DNA of 64,000 nucleotides, from contig JAAALK010000287.1 of assembly GCA_019279435.1 (NCBI GenBank), forward strand, positions 68,513,144 through 68,577,143, read 5' to 3'. Both the position numbers and the translations under genes were made by a program. The notes below the pieces were generated by a model. The model did no database searches. It was not told the DNA's origin and saw only the letters and a program-made list of their open reading frames with translations. Positions 48,708 through 59,966 of the stretch are shown piece by piece. Numbering within the stretch: position 1 is the first letter of the stretch; each line of letters starts with the position of its first letter. Source of the stretch: Zizania palustris. Its lineage: Eukaryota; Streptophyta; Magnoliopsida; Poales; Poaceae.

Positions 48708-49490
48708 ATGCCAGTCTACCAAGTCCACAGCTACTGCCGCCACTTTGAGGGCTTCGTCCGGGAGCTCCGCATGATGCTCACCTTCCTCGGGTTCCTCTTC
48801 GAGCCCGAATTCCAGGGGGTGTACCTAGAGGAGTTTGCCGGGCCCTGCGACGTCTCTCTCACCATCCACGGCTCCGGAGAGCATCTGCTGTCCTACACCA
48901 CCGCGCTTGGAGGCCCGACTTTCGACGTCGCGTGCCAACGAGTCGCCCTCTAGGCCCTTATGGAGTTGAGGATGATCTATGATGATTGTCTTCAGAACTC
49001 GTCCTTCCGGCTTGTGCCGAAGCGCACTCCCGGTGCCCACCGTAGTATCTACCTCGGAGTTCACTCCGTGCATGATCCGGTCATGGCTCGGCAGTCGCGT
49101 CTTCTTCAGGATATGGACGACCTCCATACTGAGGCGGTGCTCGACGCCGACGAGCACCATGAGGCGGTTGAGTTTCTTCGTGAGGAGACGAAGAACATGA
49201 TCCAACAGAACGGCGAGCTGCAGCGCAAGATCATGCAGCTGCAGAAGGACATCGCAGAGATGGTTCCCCTCCTCCCCACGAAGAGGAAGCCCATCCGTGA
49301 GCCCGTCCCTCGCCCCAAGCGGATCCCGCCACGCCCCTCCACCGCCGAACCGTCCACCGCCAGCACCCCTGCACCACGCTCCGGCCTCGTCTCCGACTCC
49401 ATTATCGAGAACTTTCTCGAGCCCACCATCCCTCAGGAGCCGCGTACCCGTGGTTCCGAGAGCACGGAGACTGCCTCCGGTGGCGAGTAG
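48708..49490 (+). pseudogene. extra ORF (ORF1) upstream of gag, one in-frame stop
   Basis: The frame starts at ATG 48708 right after TTTTTGTAG and ends at 49490, about 260 codons, with one TAG at 48951-48953. Motifs shared with 11623-12435 are FVRELRMMLTFLGF, GGPTFDVACQRVAL, RTPGAHRSIYLG and LHTEAVLDAD. The second half is a predicted coiled coil (NGELQRKIMQLQKDI) followed by a Pro/Ser/Thr-rich tail. Conservation between two diverged elements shows that it is an element gene. A structural or RNA-binding helper of gag is possible, but nothing in the sequence proves it. Confidence 0.72.
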
Positions 49491-49684
49491 GCGTTAGAGG
49501 CCGCTATTTTAATAAAGCAAAATTTTGTATGTGCTGCTATCCACAACGAGTGTGTTGTGGGTAGAATAAAAGCTTGGTTGTAATAAACAATTTGTACCAC
49601 TGATTTATATGCATGAAGTTGATGAACTATTTTCTTTAATTGTTTTGTCATCATCTTTTTACTTTATAACATGGTATTCAAAAG

Positions 49685-51868
49685 ATGGCCGACCACCAGA
49701 ACGCCGGCTCCAACCTCGGAGAAGGAGGAAGCCGTGACACGCCCGATGGTGTTGTACCCAACTGGGGTGCAACGAGCCCACGTCAGTCTAGATCGCCATC
49801 CGCCAACCATCCTACTTTGGCGGAGATGATGGCAAATCAGAACCAGCTGATCACCGCCCTCCTCACTCAAATGCAGCACCAACAAGCTCAGTTGGACCGT
49901 CTGCAGAATGGGGAAAACGCCCCTCGTGCACCAGCACCCGCACCCGCTCCCCAACTCTCGGAGTTCCTGCGTGTGCGTCCCCCTATCTTCTCGAGCAGCA
50001 CCAACCCCATGGAGGCCGGAGATTGGCTCCGCACCATTGGGAAGAAGCTTGATATCCTCCCGTGCACCGATCGGGAGCGAGTGGCCTTCGCCACTCACCA
50101 GCTCCAGGGTCCCGCCGCCGAATGGTGGGACAACTACCGTGAGTCCCAGCCTGAGGACCACGTGGTGACATGGGCGGAGTTCACCATCGCCTTTCGCGCC
50201 GCCCATGTCCCTGCCGGTGTCATCGCGGTGAAACAGCAGGAGTTCCGTGACCTGCACCAGGGTAGTCGGACTGTCATGGAGTACCTCCATGAGTTCAACC
50301 GCCTCGCCCGCTACGCGCCGGAAGAGGTGCGGACAGACTCCCTCCGCCAGGCTAATTTCCTCCGGGGACTTAAGGATGAGCTGTCCATCCAGCTCGTCGC
50401 CACCGACTACGCCGACTTCCAACGGCTAGTCAACAAAGCGCTCATCCAAGAGACTGAGCAAAACAGGTTGGACCTCAAGAAGAGGAAGATGATCGCCTTC
50501 AAGCATCAACATGCGAACTCTCAGAAGCCCCGCTTCGTCCCTCCACCACCTGCGCCCGCCTACCATCCTCGGCTCGCCTTCAGGCCACCTCACGCCACCG
50601 GTGGATCCAACGCTGGGCATCCGCACCTCGCTCCACCAGCTCCGACCGCTCAGCCGACGCCCACCTCCAAGGCCCCAATCTTGAAGGATCTCCAAGGGAG
50701 GCCGGTCGTTTGCTTCAACTGCCATAAGGAGGGGCACTATTCACACCAGTGTCCTCACCCCAAGCAACCCCAAGGCGCGGCACCCAACCAGGCGGTTCGT
50801 GCCCGCGTCAACCACATCAACGCGGAGGAAGCTCAAGAGGCTCCCGAAGTCGTGCTCAGTACGTTTACCGTGAATTCCGTACCAGCTACGATTTTATTTG
50901 ACTCTGGAGCGACTCACTCCTTCGTCTCGGAAGATTTTGTGAAAATCAACGAATTGGACGTACTCCCTCTATCCGTCCCCATGATGATTGCCACTCCCGG
51001 CAATAAAACCTTAGCCCACTTATACAACCCTAAGGTTCAGATAGAGATCGAAGGAATATTATTCCGGGCCGAGCCAGTCCTCATAGAGTGCACCGGACTC
51101 GACCTCATCCTAGGGATGGATTGGTTGATGAAGCATAAGGGAGTGATCAATTGTGCCAACAAGTCCGTCACAGTGACCAACCCTGAAGGCGAAGCCGTCA
51201 CCTTTCGGATGACTAGCCGCAAACCACTCAAAGCGTCCCTTCATTCGCTAGCCCTTGAAGAAGTGCCCATAGTCAAGGAGTTCATGGACGTCTTCCCAAA
51301 GGACCTACCAGGAATGCCTCCCAAGCGGGACATCGAATTCAGAATCGAACTTGTCCCCGAGACCACTCCAATCTCCAAGCGCCCATACCGGATGGCCGCC
51401 AATGAATTAGCCGAAGTCAAGAGCAACATCGAAGACCTAGAACAGAAAGGGTACATCCGATCGAGTACCTCACCCTGGGGTGCACCGGTTATCTTTGCCT
51501 TGAAGAAGGACTAGACCAAAAGGATGTGTGTGGACTATAGAGCCCTGAATGATGTAACCATCAAGAACAAGTACCCATTGCCTCGGATCGACGACCTTTT
51601 CGATCAACTGAAGGGATCCTCAGTGTTTTCCAAGATTGACCTCAGGTCAGGTTATCACCAATTGAGGATTAGAGAGGAAGACATACCCAAGACTTCCTTC
51701 ACCTCCCGCTATGGACTCTACGAGTATAATGTGATGTCGTTCGGACTCACGAATGCCCCGGCCTTTTTCATGAACATGATGAACAATGTATTCATGGAGT
51801 TCTTGGATAAGTTCATCATGGTGTTCATCGACGATATCCTCGTCTACTCCAAGACCAAGGAAGAACAT
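49685..51868 (+). pseudogene. gag-pol of the second gypsy element, truncated in reverse transcriptase
   Basis: ATG 49685 opens a frame with a gag domain (about 49940-50460), the zinc knuckle CFNCHKEGHYSHQC, aspartic protease (LFDSGATHSFVS, catalytic Asp present) and reverse transcriptase through FIDDILVYSK. One TAG at 51512-51514 breaks the frame inside the reverse transcriptase. The copia insertion at 51869 removes the rest. Gag and protease themselves are intact, unlike the copy at 12612, which has lost the protease DSGA motif. Confidence 0.9.
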
Positions 51869-51985
51869 TGAGGAGCCATGCTGAATAGCGTGGGCCTCAT
51901 GGCTCTAGAAGTGATGAGTCATTGTCAACGATAGTCAAAAAGGACTGAGGAAGAGAAGAGATCTGCTGTTTCATGGGCCGCGTGT

Positions 51986-52225
51986 GACTCAGGTACACGG
52001 GCAGCGAGCGACTGTCGGGCAGAGGAGGCTGCGAAGTCGAGCTGGCCCAATCCGGGTGCATGGGCCAGGAGCAGTAGAAGACCCACTGGGCTGTTGACCA
52101 GGACTGACTCAGGTACACGGGCGGTGAGCGATTGCCGGGCTGAGAGAGCTGCGGAGTCGGGCCGGCCCAATCCGGGTACCTGGTGCAAAGCTGGTGGAGG
52201 CTTTGTCAGTTTCGGCGTAAAACTG
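51986..52225. repeat. 120-bp direct repeat in the copia LTR
   Basis: GACTCAGGTACACGGGC starts at 51986 and again at 52106. The following bases through CGGCCCAATCCGGGT or TGGCCCAATCCGGGT are also repeated, with scattered differences. It lies upstream of the TATA box, where LTR enhancers sit. Confidence 0.7.
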
Positions 52226-52410
52226 ACAACCGTTGATTCTGTATCCGACTGTCCAGAAGAGTAGCTTCCGGATATGTCATCTGTTACTCTAGGCCCACAG
52301 TCAGTCTGATGTGTCTGTAAAAATACCTAAGGGCAGTAGAGTCTTTTTCTGTATTTTTGAGTCTGTAAAACCCTAAGGGGCTGGTAGAATATTCCTAGTG
52401 TTGGGCTGCC

Positions 52411-52418
52411 TATAAATA
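52411..52418 (+). promoter_or_regulatory. copia LTR TATA box
   Basis: TATAAATA follows a GTTGGGCTGCC stretch. The CTTCGAAG-rich part of the LTR lies downstream of it. Confidence 0.6.
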
Positions 52419-53865
52419 GCACCCCAATCCCTAGGGTTTGGACTACCCTTTTGTGCTGAAATCAAATCCACCCTTTGGGTCACTTTGCCCACTGTCTTCT
52501 CTCTCCTGTGTGCGCCACCAGGCCCTTGTGCTTCTCTGTTCGTGGCTCATTTTGGCTCCAATCTCTTGGTTGCTTTTAATCCTTGGTCCCTGGAGAATTT
52601 ATTGTTTGCATCTGGTTGGTTTGGGGAGTTATTGAGTTGGATTCGGGCTGCTGTATTTATTTCTTGGGGAGAAGCTTCTTCTGTTGATTGTGTTCTTCAC
52701 GGTGGGGGTACTAGTTCTTGCTGTTGCAAGTAGTACTGCTTTGCTGTAGCTACAGTGTTCTGTAGCAGCTTTTCACCTTCTATTGCCCAGTTTTTTGATC
52801 GAAGCTGACAGTCCTTTTCACCTTTTTCTGGGTGTGTCTGGCGAAGCTCGTTTCAGTGCGAAGCCCCTCAACTCCGTGAGGCAGGCTTCGATCGATCATC
52901 TTAAAGGCTTCGTTCAGACTTCAATCTTCGGTGTTTTGTGTCTGAGTTGCTAGCTTCGAAGTACTTCCTGTATGGACAGCATCGCATACTTCGAACTAGC
53001 ATACTCCGAATCTATCTGTTCGAAGTACACACTTCGTTAGGCTTCGAAGTTGGGGTCGAAGTTTGTCTGTACTGATAGACTTCGCTTGGATTTCTTTGTG
53101 GCGTGTCAGCCTTCGATTCTCCTTCCGAAGCTTTCCTTTTTCGAAGATAGCGTGTAGGCTTCGGACTTGATTTTCTGTCACATGACATACTTCGCTTCTT
53201 TGTTCGAAGGTTGTCTGTTTGTGTGTGTTGTGTTCGAAGTTTTTGTGTTCGAAGTTTTAGCTTCGAAACCTTCGGTTCTAAGAGTGTTCGAAGTGTTGTC
53301 TTCGAAGTGCATACTTCGAAGCAGGCTCCGGCACTGTTTTTCTTCGATCCGAAGCTCGTACTTCGAAGCCGTGTTCGAAGTCCTTGTCTTCGTAGTACTT
53401 ACTTCGAACCAGGCTCCGGCACTGTTTTTACTTCGCTCCGAAGTACTCTTCGCTTCTTACCACTTCGCACTAGCCTAGACAGTGACACCTTCGGCACTTC
53501 GGACAGACTCCGTCATCAACCTCCGAAGCAGACCTCGACGTGCGAATGGGGCTTCGCCAAGTTTCGAACAGGAGACAACTTTGGACAGTAACTTCTCTTT
53601 TCACTTTATACATACTTAGATCATTTCATTGAGAAGTATAGGCCTGTTACAACTTGTTTATCTGCCTAGTTGCACCACTTTAGTTTTACACTGTTTATCA
53701 TCAGATGCTTCTAGGTTAGAAACCGTTAGACTTAGGCCTTCTGTTTATTTTCTGCTGCGTAGTATTTTTGAGGTGCGTTGGGTATTGGGAACAGGCCATT
53801 GATTCGGAAGAATTTTTAAGGCGCCCATTCACCCCCCCTCTGGTCGCTACTTTCGGTCCTACAAG

Positions 53866-53877
53866 TGGTATCAGAGC
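53866..53877 (+). other. primer-binding site, initiator-Met tRNA
   Basis: TGGTATCAGAGC occurs two bases after the LTR end. Confidence 0.9.
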
Positions 53878-53928
53878 GAGGTTAGGGTTTTTCCATACCT
53901 TAACCGGTTCTAAACCCCAGTAGTGACT

Positions 53929-56679
53929 ATGACGTCTCCTGGCAAGGTCCCGTCCTTGGAAGCCTATGGCTATAATTATTGGAAGACTCGCATGCGAGCC
54001 TATCTCATGAGCCAGGGTTCGGACATATGGGACATTTGCGTTCACACCACGTTTGTCATTCTGCCAGTTACTGAGCAAGGTACTGCTGGTATCATTGCCC
54101 AGCATCTGAGCAACAGTAAGGCTGTGAACATTTTATTTTCTGGTTTAGGTCCCACTGAATTTGAGCGAGTGAGTCATCTCTCCACTGCAAGAGAGATCTG
54201 GGCTACCCTCAAGGCACACCATGAGGGAACATCACAGGTCAAGGCTCGGCTCTATCAGACCTACCGGCGTGAATATGAGAATTTCACACAGAAGCCGGGT
54301 GAATCTGTTGAAGCTTTGTTTGGTCGCTTTCAGTCGATCATTAACAAGCTTCGGGACAACAAGGCTGAGGGTGCTCAGTTAGTCTCAGATCATGAGCAGG
54401 CGCTCAAGGTTCTTCATACCTTGGATCCAAAGATCTGGGAGATCAAGGTATCATCTATCGTTGAGAGTACTTCATACGATACCTTGACCATTTCTGAGTT
54501 ATTTAGCAAGCTAAAGGCCACTGAGGTAGATATCCAGTTGAGATCAAATCTCACTGGCTCTGGATCAAAATCCCTGGCCCTTGCTGCACCTTCAGTTGAT
54601 TCTTCTGCTGTGAGCTGTGCTGGGTTCTCTTTGATGTCTATCACTGAGGACCAGCTTGAGTTGTTGGGAGATGATGATTTGTGTCTTTTTAACAACTGGG
54701 TGCGTCGTGTCTATGATAAAAGAATGTTCAAAAGACACGGCACAAAATCCGGATGCTTTGAATGTGGTGATCCAGGACACTTCATCGCCGACTGCCCCAA
54801 GCGCAGTGGATACAAGAAGGGCACCGGCAACAGCTTCCACGACTCCGGCAAGCATGAGAGCCCCTCCTTCACCAAGGGCAAGCCGAAGACCCGGTTCTTC
54901 AAGAAGGCCCTGAAGGACTACCGGCGAGAGAACAAGAAGCGCGACAAGGCCTTCTTCGCCGAGATGGAGAAGAGCTACTCCAAGAGATCCACGTCTTCTT
55001 CCTCTTCATCGAGCTCAAGTGATGAGGAGATCACCATCAAGAAGGGGAAGGACAAGGATGATCCGGCGGGCCTCTACTTCATGGCCTTCGGAGACAAGCC
55101 GAAGAGCCGCTCACACCAGCGCCGAAGATCCCGCAAGAGCTTCTGCTCCATGGCTCTTGGGGATAGAGAAGGAAAGAGCTCCTCCGACGACTCCGACGAC
55201 GACGATAGCAAGGTATCATCTTATGAGCGTGAAATTGTAGATTTACTTGAGAGCAATCGTCAGGAGTTGAAGTATCGGGAGAAACTGCTTAGGGGGGCTA
55301 AGAAAAGGATAGACGAGTTAGAGAGTGAGCTTGCCGTGGCCAACAGTAGGATTGAGAGTCTATCCTCTTCCCCTTGCTTGGGTGATAGCAGTGAGTGCCC
55401 GAAGTGTGAGGTGCTTCTGTGTGACCTGTCGACTTTAAAGTCCAGGTACACAGAAAGGGTTGATGAGAGGGACGCTTTGGCCACTGAGCTTGAAAGTGCT
55501 CAGCTGGAGCTGAAAGATGCTCAAGCCACTGTCGTCGCACCCTGTGTTGATTGCCCATCTCATCTAGCTGCCTTAGCTGAGCTGAAATCCAAGGGCAATG
55601 AGCATTCGGGTGATTTGGAGAGGTTGAGAGCTGAGCTTGCCCAGACTAGGCTAGAGCTTGAGACACTGTCAGTTCCACCCACGGTTTGTGAGAACTGCCT
55701 GTCTCTTAGAATGGAGTTAATTAAGCTAAAAGCCGGGAAGTCTGTCCAAGTAGAGAGTGAGTGTGAGACCTGCTTGTCTCAGGTGGAGGTTCTAGCTTCC
55801 TTGAGAGAGGAGCTAGCTGATTCTCAGAATGAGAACTTTTACCTCCGGTCTATCCTGAGTTGGATCAGTGCCAGAGAGCCACAGCTTGGAATGATGATCC
55901 AGCAGTTCAAGAGAAAGGATGGGTTTGGAGTAGGTTACACCTACACCAAGGCTGACTTTGAGAGTGCCCTCAGCCGGGCAGTGGAGTGGAGTAAAATGAC
56001 TCCAGAGCAGAGATATCCCAAGACTCACTCCACTGAGTCCTCCCAGGCTTGTCAGCCCAAGGATGGAGTGATTCATGAGCCACCTAAAGCTCCACCCAAG
56101 AAACCTATCTGGGTTCCAAAGCCCAAAAATCTCCACACTTCTCTTGACTCTCTTCCTGGACCCTCTCAGCCCAAGAAGACCACACCAAACGCTACCAAGC
56201 CCAAGAATCCCAAGCCTCAACCACATCCCAAGAAGCCTACCTATCATTGTGAGTATTGTCAGAGAGACGGGCATCTTGCGGAGTTTTGCTTCAGGAGGAA
56301 GCGGGTTGAGAGAGCAGAGAGGGCTCGTAGTGATCAGGTGCAGTTCTACCAGCAGGGTGGTAGACTGCATGTTCCTCGGCGCGGGGAGAGGCTGGAGGCC
56401 AGGCCGCGTCGTGTAGGTGGTGGTAGAGGAGACGGCTTTCTTGCCCGTGCTCCAGTTGGTGGTGTTCGTTCCGGCAGAGTTCCAGACCGAGTTGGCTACG
56501 GTTCTGGACCTCGTGGCCGTAGGGTTAGGAAGAACCGTGGACCGCGCTTTGAGCCGCGTTTTGGTCCAAACTCTTTTGATGGTTTTCGCTTTCCATCTTT
56601 TGAGCAGATGGCTCGACACTGGTTTAGCTCTTTTGCTAAACCTGGTGCCGGACCATTTGCTCCCACTTACAGACATTGA
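53929..56679 (+). CDS. Sirevirus-like gag, 916 aa, apparently intact
   Basis: Gag packages element RNA into cytoplasmic virus-like particles. The frame starts at ATG 53929 (MTSPGKVPSLEAYGYNYW) and is open to the TGA ending at 56679. An N-terminal UBN2-type gag domain covers roughly residues 10-200. A CX2CX4HX4C knuckle (CFECGDPGHFIADC) lies near residues 276-289, and a Ser-rich and Lys-rich linker follows. A long coiled-coil region spans about 430-640. A second knuckle (CEYCQRDGHLAEFC) lies near 774-787, then an Arg/Gly-rich tail. The length and second knuckle are Sirevirus traits. Gag ends one base past the start of the pol frame, so pol would need a -1 shift or another route for expression. 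Confidence 0.88.
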   Translation: MTSPGKVPSLEAYGYNYWKTRMRAYLMSQGSDIWDICVHTTFVILPVTEQGTAGIIAQHLSNSKAVNILFSGLGPTEFERVSHLSTAREIWATLKAHHEGTSQVKARLYQTYRREYENFTQKPGESVEALFGRFQSIINKLRDNKAEGAQLVSDHEQALKVLHTLDPKIWEIKVSSIVESTSYDTLTISELFSKLKATEVDIQLRSNLTGSGSKSLALAAPSVDSSAVSCAGFSLMSITEDQLELLGDDDLCLFNNWVRRVYDKRMFKRHGTKSGCFECGDPGHFIADCPKRSGYKKGTGNSFHDSGKHESPSFTKGKPKTRFFKKALKDYRRENKKRDKAFFAEMEKSYSKRSTSSSSSSSSSDEEITIKKGKDKDDPAGLYFMAFGDKPKSRSHQRRRSRKSFCSMALGDREGKSSSDDSDDDDSKVSSYEREIVDLLESNRQELKYREKLLRGAKKRIDELESELAVANSRIESLSSSPCLGDSSECPKCEVLLCDLSTLKSRYTERVDERDALATELESAQLELKDAQATVVAPCVDCPSHLAALAELKSKGNEHSGDLERLRAELAQTRLELETLSVPPTVCENCLSLRMELIKLKAGKSVQVESECETCLSQVEVLASLREELADSQNENFYLRSILSWISAREPQLGMMIQQFKRKDGFGVGYTYTKADFESALSRAVEWSKMTPEQRYPKTHSTESSQACQPKDGVIHEPPKAPPKKPIWVPKPKNLHTSLDSLPGPSQPKKTTPNATKPKNPKPQPHPKKPTYHCEYCQRDGHLAEFCFRRKRVERAERARSDQVQFYQQGGRLHVPRRGERLEARPRRVGGGRGDGFLARAPVGGVRSGRVPDRVGYGSGPRGRRVRKNRGPRFEPRFGPNSFDGFRFPSFEQMARHWFSSFAKPGAGPFAPTYRH

Positions 56680-59600
56680 TTGTGCAGGACCGGGGACTGG
56701 AGGATGTTTGGATCATGGACTCAGGATGCTCTCGCCACATGACGGGACATCGCAGATGGTTCTCCAGTCTCACTCCCCCGAGCTCCAAAGAGTACATCAC
56801 GTTCGGGAACAGCGGTCAAGGGAAAGTAAGTGGAATAGGCTCAATTAGCATTTCAGACCATTTCTCTTTAAAGAATGTTGCTTTGGTTAAAATCTGAACT
56901 TTAATTTAATCTCTGTTTCGCAACTTCTTGAGGATGGTTTGGAAGTGCGTTTTAAGAAGGGCAATTCTTCTGTGGTTGATTCTAGAGGGTCTTTGGTTTG
57001 TCAGATTTTACCCTTCGGTAAAGTTTTTCGAATTGACTTCTCTAGTTCTTTTGGCTCTTCTCGCTGTTTGATTGCTGGATCTTCTTCTGAGCTCTGGAAG
57101 TGGCATAGGAGGTTAGGTCACTTGAGTTTTGATCTGCTAGTCAGGTTAAGCTCTATGGACCTCATCCGAGGATTGCCCAAGCTTAAGATGGAGAAGGATC
57201 TGGTTTGTCATCCCTGTCGTCATGGGAAAATGGTTGCCGCTTCTCACTCACCTGTGACTCAGGTGATGACTTCGTATCCAGGCGAGCTTTTACATTTGGA
57301 CACTGTAGGTCCAGCTCGGGTACGCTCAGTCGGTGGGAAGTGGTATGCACTTGTGATTGTTGACGACTTTTCTCGTTTCTCGTGGGTTTTCTTTTTGGAG
57401 TCTAAGGATGAAACTTTTCAATTTGTCCATGATCTGATTTTGAAGCTGAAGAATGAGAACAATGGTCGGATGCGCGCAATTCGCTCCGACAACGGCTCTG
57501 AGTTCAAGAACTCTCAGTTCGTCAGCTTCTGTGGTGATCAGGGTCTGGACCATCAGTTTTCTTCTCCTTACACTCCCCCACAGAACGGCGTTGTGGAACG
57601 AAAGAACCGCACGCTAGTTGAGATGGCCAGGACGATGCTCGACGAGCACAGGACTCCTAGGCGTTTTTGGGCTGAAGCCATGAACACGGCTTGCTATCTT
57701 GCCAACCGTATTTTTCTTCGAGCTTACATTGGTAAGACTTCATATGAGTTGCGGTTTGGCAGACAGCCCAAGGTGACCCACTTGCGAGCGTTTGGCTGCA
57801 AGTGCTTTGTGCTCAAGAAGGGAGGGCATTTGGACAAGTTTGAGTCTCGTTGCTGGGATGGTATTTTTCTTGGTTATGCATTGCATTCTCGAGGCTTCCG
57901 TGTTTGGAACCTCGAATCCCAGCTGCTTGTCGAGACGTGTGAGGTTTCTTTTGATGAGTCCTTGCCTTCTTTGACTCCTTCTTTTGAGCTTTCTGGTGAT
58001 GATGAGCTCGGAGAGTCCATCTTCGAGGAAGATGAGGATACTCCAGCTGCTGTTGAGGGCGGGCCTTCTGCATCCCCCGCAGAACCCACACCCTCTGTGA
58101 CTTCGACTGATGATGAAGGCGGACCTCTGATCACTTCTTCCACTTCGATCGAGCTCCTTCAGTCGAGTCCAGAGGTGCCAGCTGCTGACTCCGGTGAGGT
58201 GACTTCAGATCACCAGGGAACCCGAGCAGTTCAGCGTGACCACCCCTCAGAGCTCATCATTGGTGATTTGACTGAGAGGACTTTGCGTTCTTCTGCCTCT
58301 CTCGCTGTGTTTGCTGAATCTGCGTTTGTTGCATCTTTTGAGCCCAGAGACATTTCTCATGCTCTTTCTGACTCTAATTGGATTAATGCTATGCAAGAAG
58401 AGCTTGAGAATTTTGTCCGCAATCGGGTTTGGACACTAGTTGAGCCGCCACCAGGATGCAACCCCATAGGCACCAAATGGGTATTCAAGAACAAACAAGG
58501 TGAAGATGGGGTTGTGGTGCGCAACAAGGCTCGACTAGTTGCCCAAGGGTTATTGCCAGAAGGAAGGTATTGACTTCGAAGAAACCTTCGCTCCTGTTGC
58601 CCGTCTTGAGTCCATTCGTATCCTTCTAGCTTTTGCCGTTTCAAAGGGTTTTAAGCTTTTTCAAATGGACGTTAAGAGTGCTTTTCTGAACGGGTTCATA
58701 GAGAAGGAAGTATATGTTAGGCAACCCCCCGGTTTTGAGAACCCTAAGTTTCCTCGACATGTTTTTAAGTTGCACAAAGCTTTATACGGGTTGAAGCAAG
58801 CCCCCAGGGCTTGGTATGACCGGTTAAAGCAGTTTTTGTTGGGGAAGGGCTTTGTGATGGGTTCTGTGGATAAAACTCTTTTCCTGCTCAGAGATGCTTC
58901 AGATTTCTTAGTCGCTCAGATTTATGTGGACGATATTATTTTTGGCGGTACTACTGATTCTCTTGTGTCCAAGTTTTCTGAGCAGATGCACAGTGAGTTT
59001 GAGATGAGCCTCATGGGTGAGCTTAAGTACTTTTTAGGGCTCCAGATCAAGCAGACCAAGGACGGCACCTTCATCCACCAAGGTAAGTATACTCGTGACA
59101 TGCTTAAGAAATTTGACTTTGGTGGTGAATTGAAGCCGCAGATGACCCCGATGGGTACCTCTGGAGGTTTGGACAAGGACGAGAGCGGTGTCAAGGTCAA
59201 TGAGAGAGAATTTCGAGGGATGATCGGTTCGCTGCTGTACTTAACAGCAACAAGACCAGACATACAGTTCGCCGTGGGACTTTGCGCGCGTTTTTAGTCT
59301 TCACCGCGCGCGTCTCACCGGCAGGCTGTCAAGCGCATTTTCAGGTATCTCACCTATGCGCCTGATCTTGGTCTTTATTATTCAGCATCATCATCACTTG
59401 ATTTATCTGGCTTTTCGGACGCCGACTTTGGTGGGTGTCGGTTGGATCGCAAGTCGACTTCCGGTACTTGCCAGTTTCTTGGTTCTTCCCTTGTATCTTG
59501 GTCTTCTCGAAAGCAATCTGGAGTTGCTCTTTCGACCACAGAGGCTGAGTACGTAGCTGCTGCCAGCTGCTGCTCACAGATGGTTTGGATGATTTCTACT

Positions 59601-59966
59601 CTACGAGACTTTGGGTTGCTCTTTCCTACCAGGGTTCCATTGTTTTGCGACAGCACGAGTGCTATTAGTGTAGGGAAAAACCCATGTCTCCATTCAAAAA
59701 CCAAACATATTGATGTGCGCTTTCACTTCTTGCGGGATCAATATGAGAAAGGTGTCATTGACCTTATTCATGTTGATACCCATCATCAGTTGGCTGACAT
59801 TTTTACCAAACCCCTAGATCAGTCTACTTTGAGCGTTTACGAGGGGATTTGGGTGTTGTGTATCCTTTCTAGGATAATTTGCGTCAGTTTTCTTCCTTTT
59901 GTTACTCTTTTCTTGAGTCCTTTTGTGTGTGTTCATATCATACATATTCACATATCACACTTCTGA
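56676..59966 (+). pseudogene. copia pol (protease, integrase, reverse transcriptase, RNase H) with frameshifts and a stop
   Basis: Protease (DSGCSRHMTG) lies at 56676-56899. Integrase follows at 56939-58573 with a zinc-binding HRRLGH...CHPCRHGK region, HLDTVG, RSDNGSEF and PPQNGVVERKNRTL. Reverse transcriptase continues in a different frame at 58539-59297 with MDVKSAFLNG and YVDD. RNase H spans 59298-59966 with STTEAEYVA and KTKHIDVRFHFLRD. Breaks are a frame change near 56890 in a run of A, another near 58550, and a TAG at 59295-59297. Domain order (integrase before reverse transcriptase) is diagnostic of Ty1/copia. Pol function is lost in this copy. Confidence 0.88.

Larger units (their letters stand above)
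45145..51868 (+). mobile_element. 5' half of a second chromodomain-type gypsy element, cut by a copia insertion
   Basis: It comprises an LTR of 3424 bp (45145-48568), primer-binding site, ORF1, and gag-pol as far as the reverse transcriptase. The element ends abruptly at 51868 in the middle of the reverse transcriptase, where a copia LTR starts. The remaining half and the 3' LTR are not in the window. Its LTR groups with the solo LTR at 5351 and the truncated LTR at 21682, not with the element at 8198. Confidence 0.85.
51869..53863 (+). repeat. 5' LTR of the copia element (about 1995 bp)
   Basis: It starts TGAGGAGCC and ends GGTCCTACA, two bases before the primer site. TATAAATA lies at 52411-52418. 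A 120-bp direct repeat occupies about 51986-52225. From about 52950 to 53570 the palindrome TTCGAA recurs at least 15 times. The start is set by the break in the gypsy frame at 51868. Confidence 0.75.

Noticed and set aside
49664..50422. 252-codon minus-strand frame across gag of the second element
   Set aside because: Mirror of the gag coding strand. The same kind of shadow appears in the first element.
55813..56676. 287-codon minus-strand frame in copia gag
   Set aside because: Ser/Arg-rich antisense of the gag tail without start context or homology signal.
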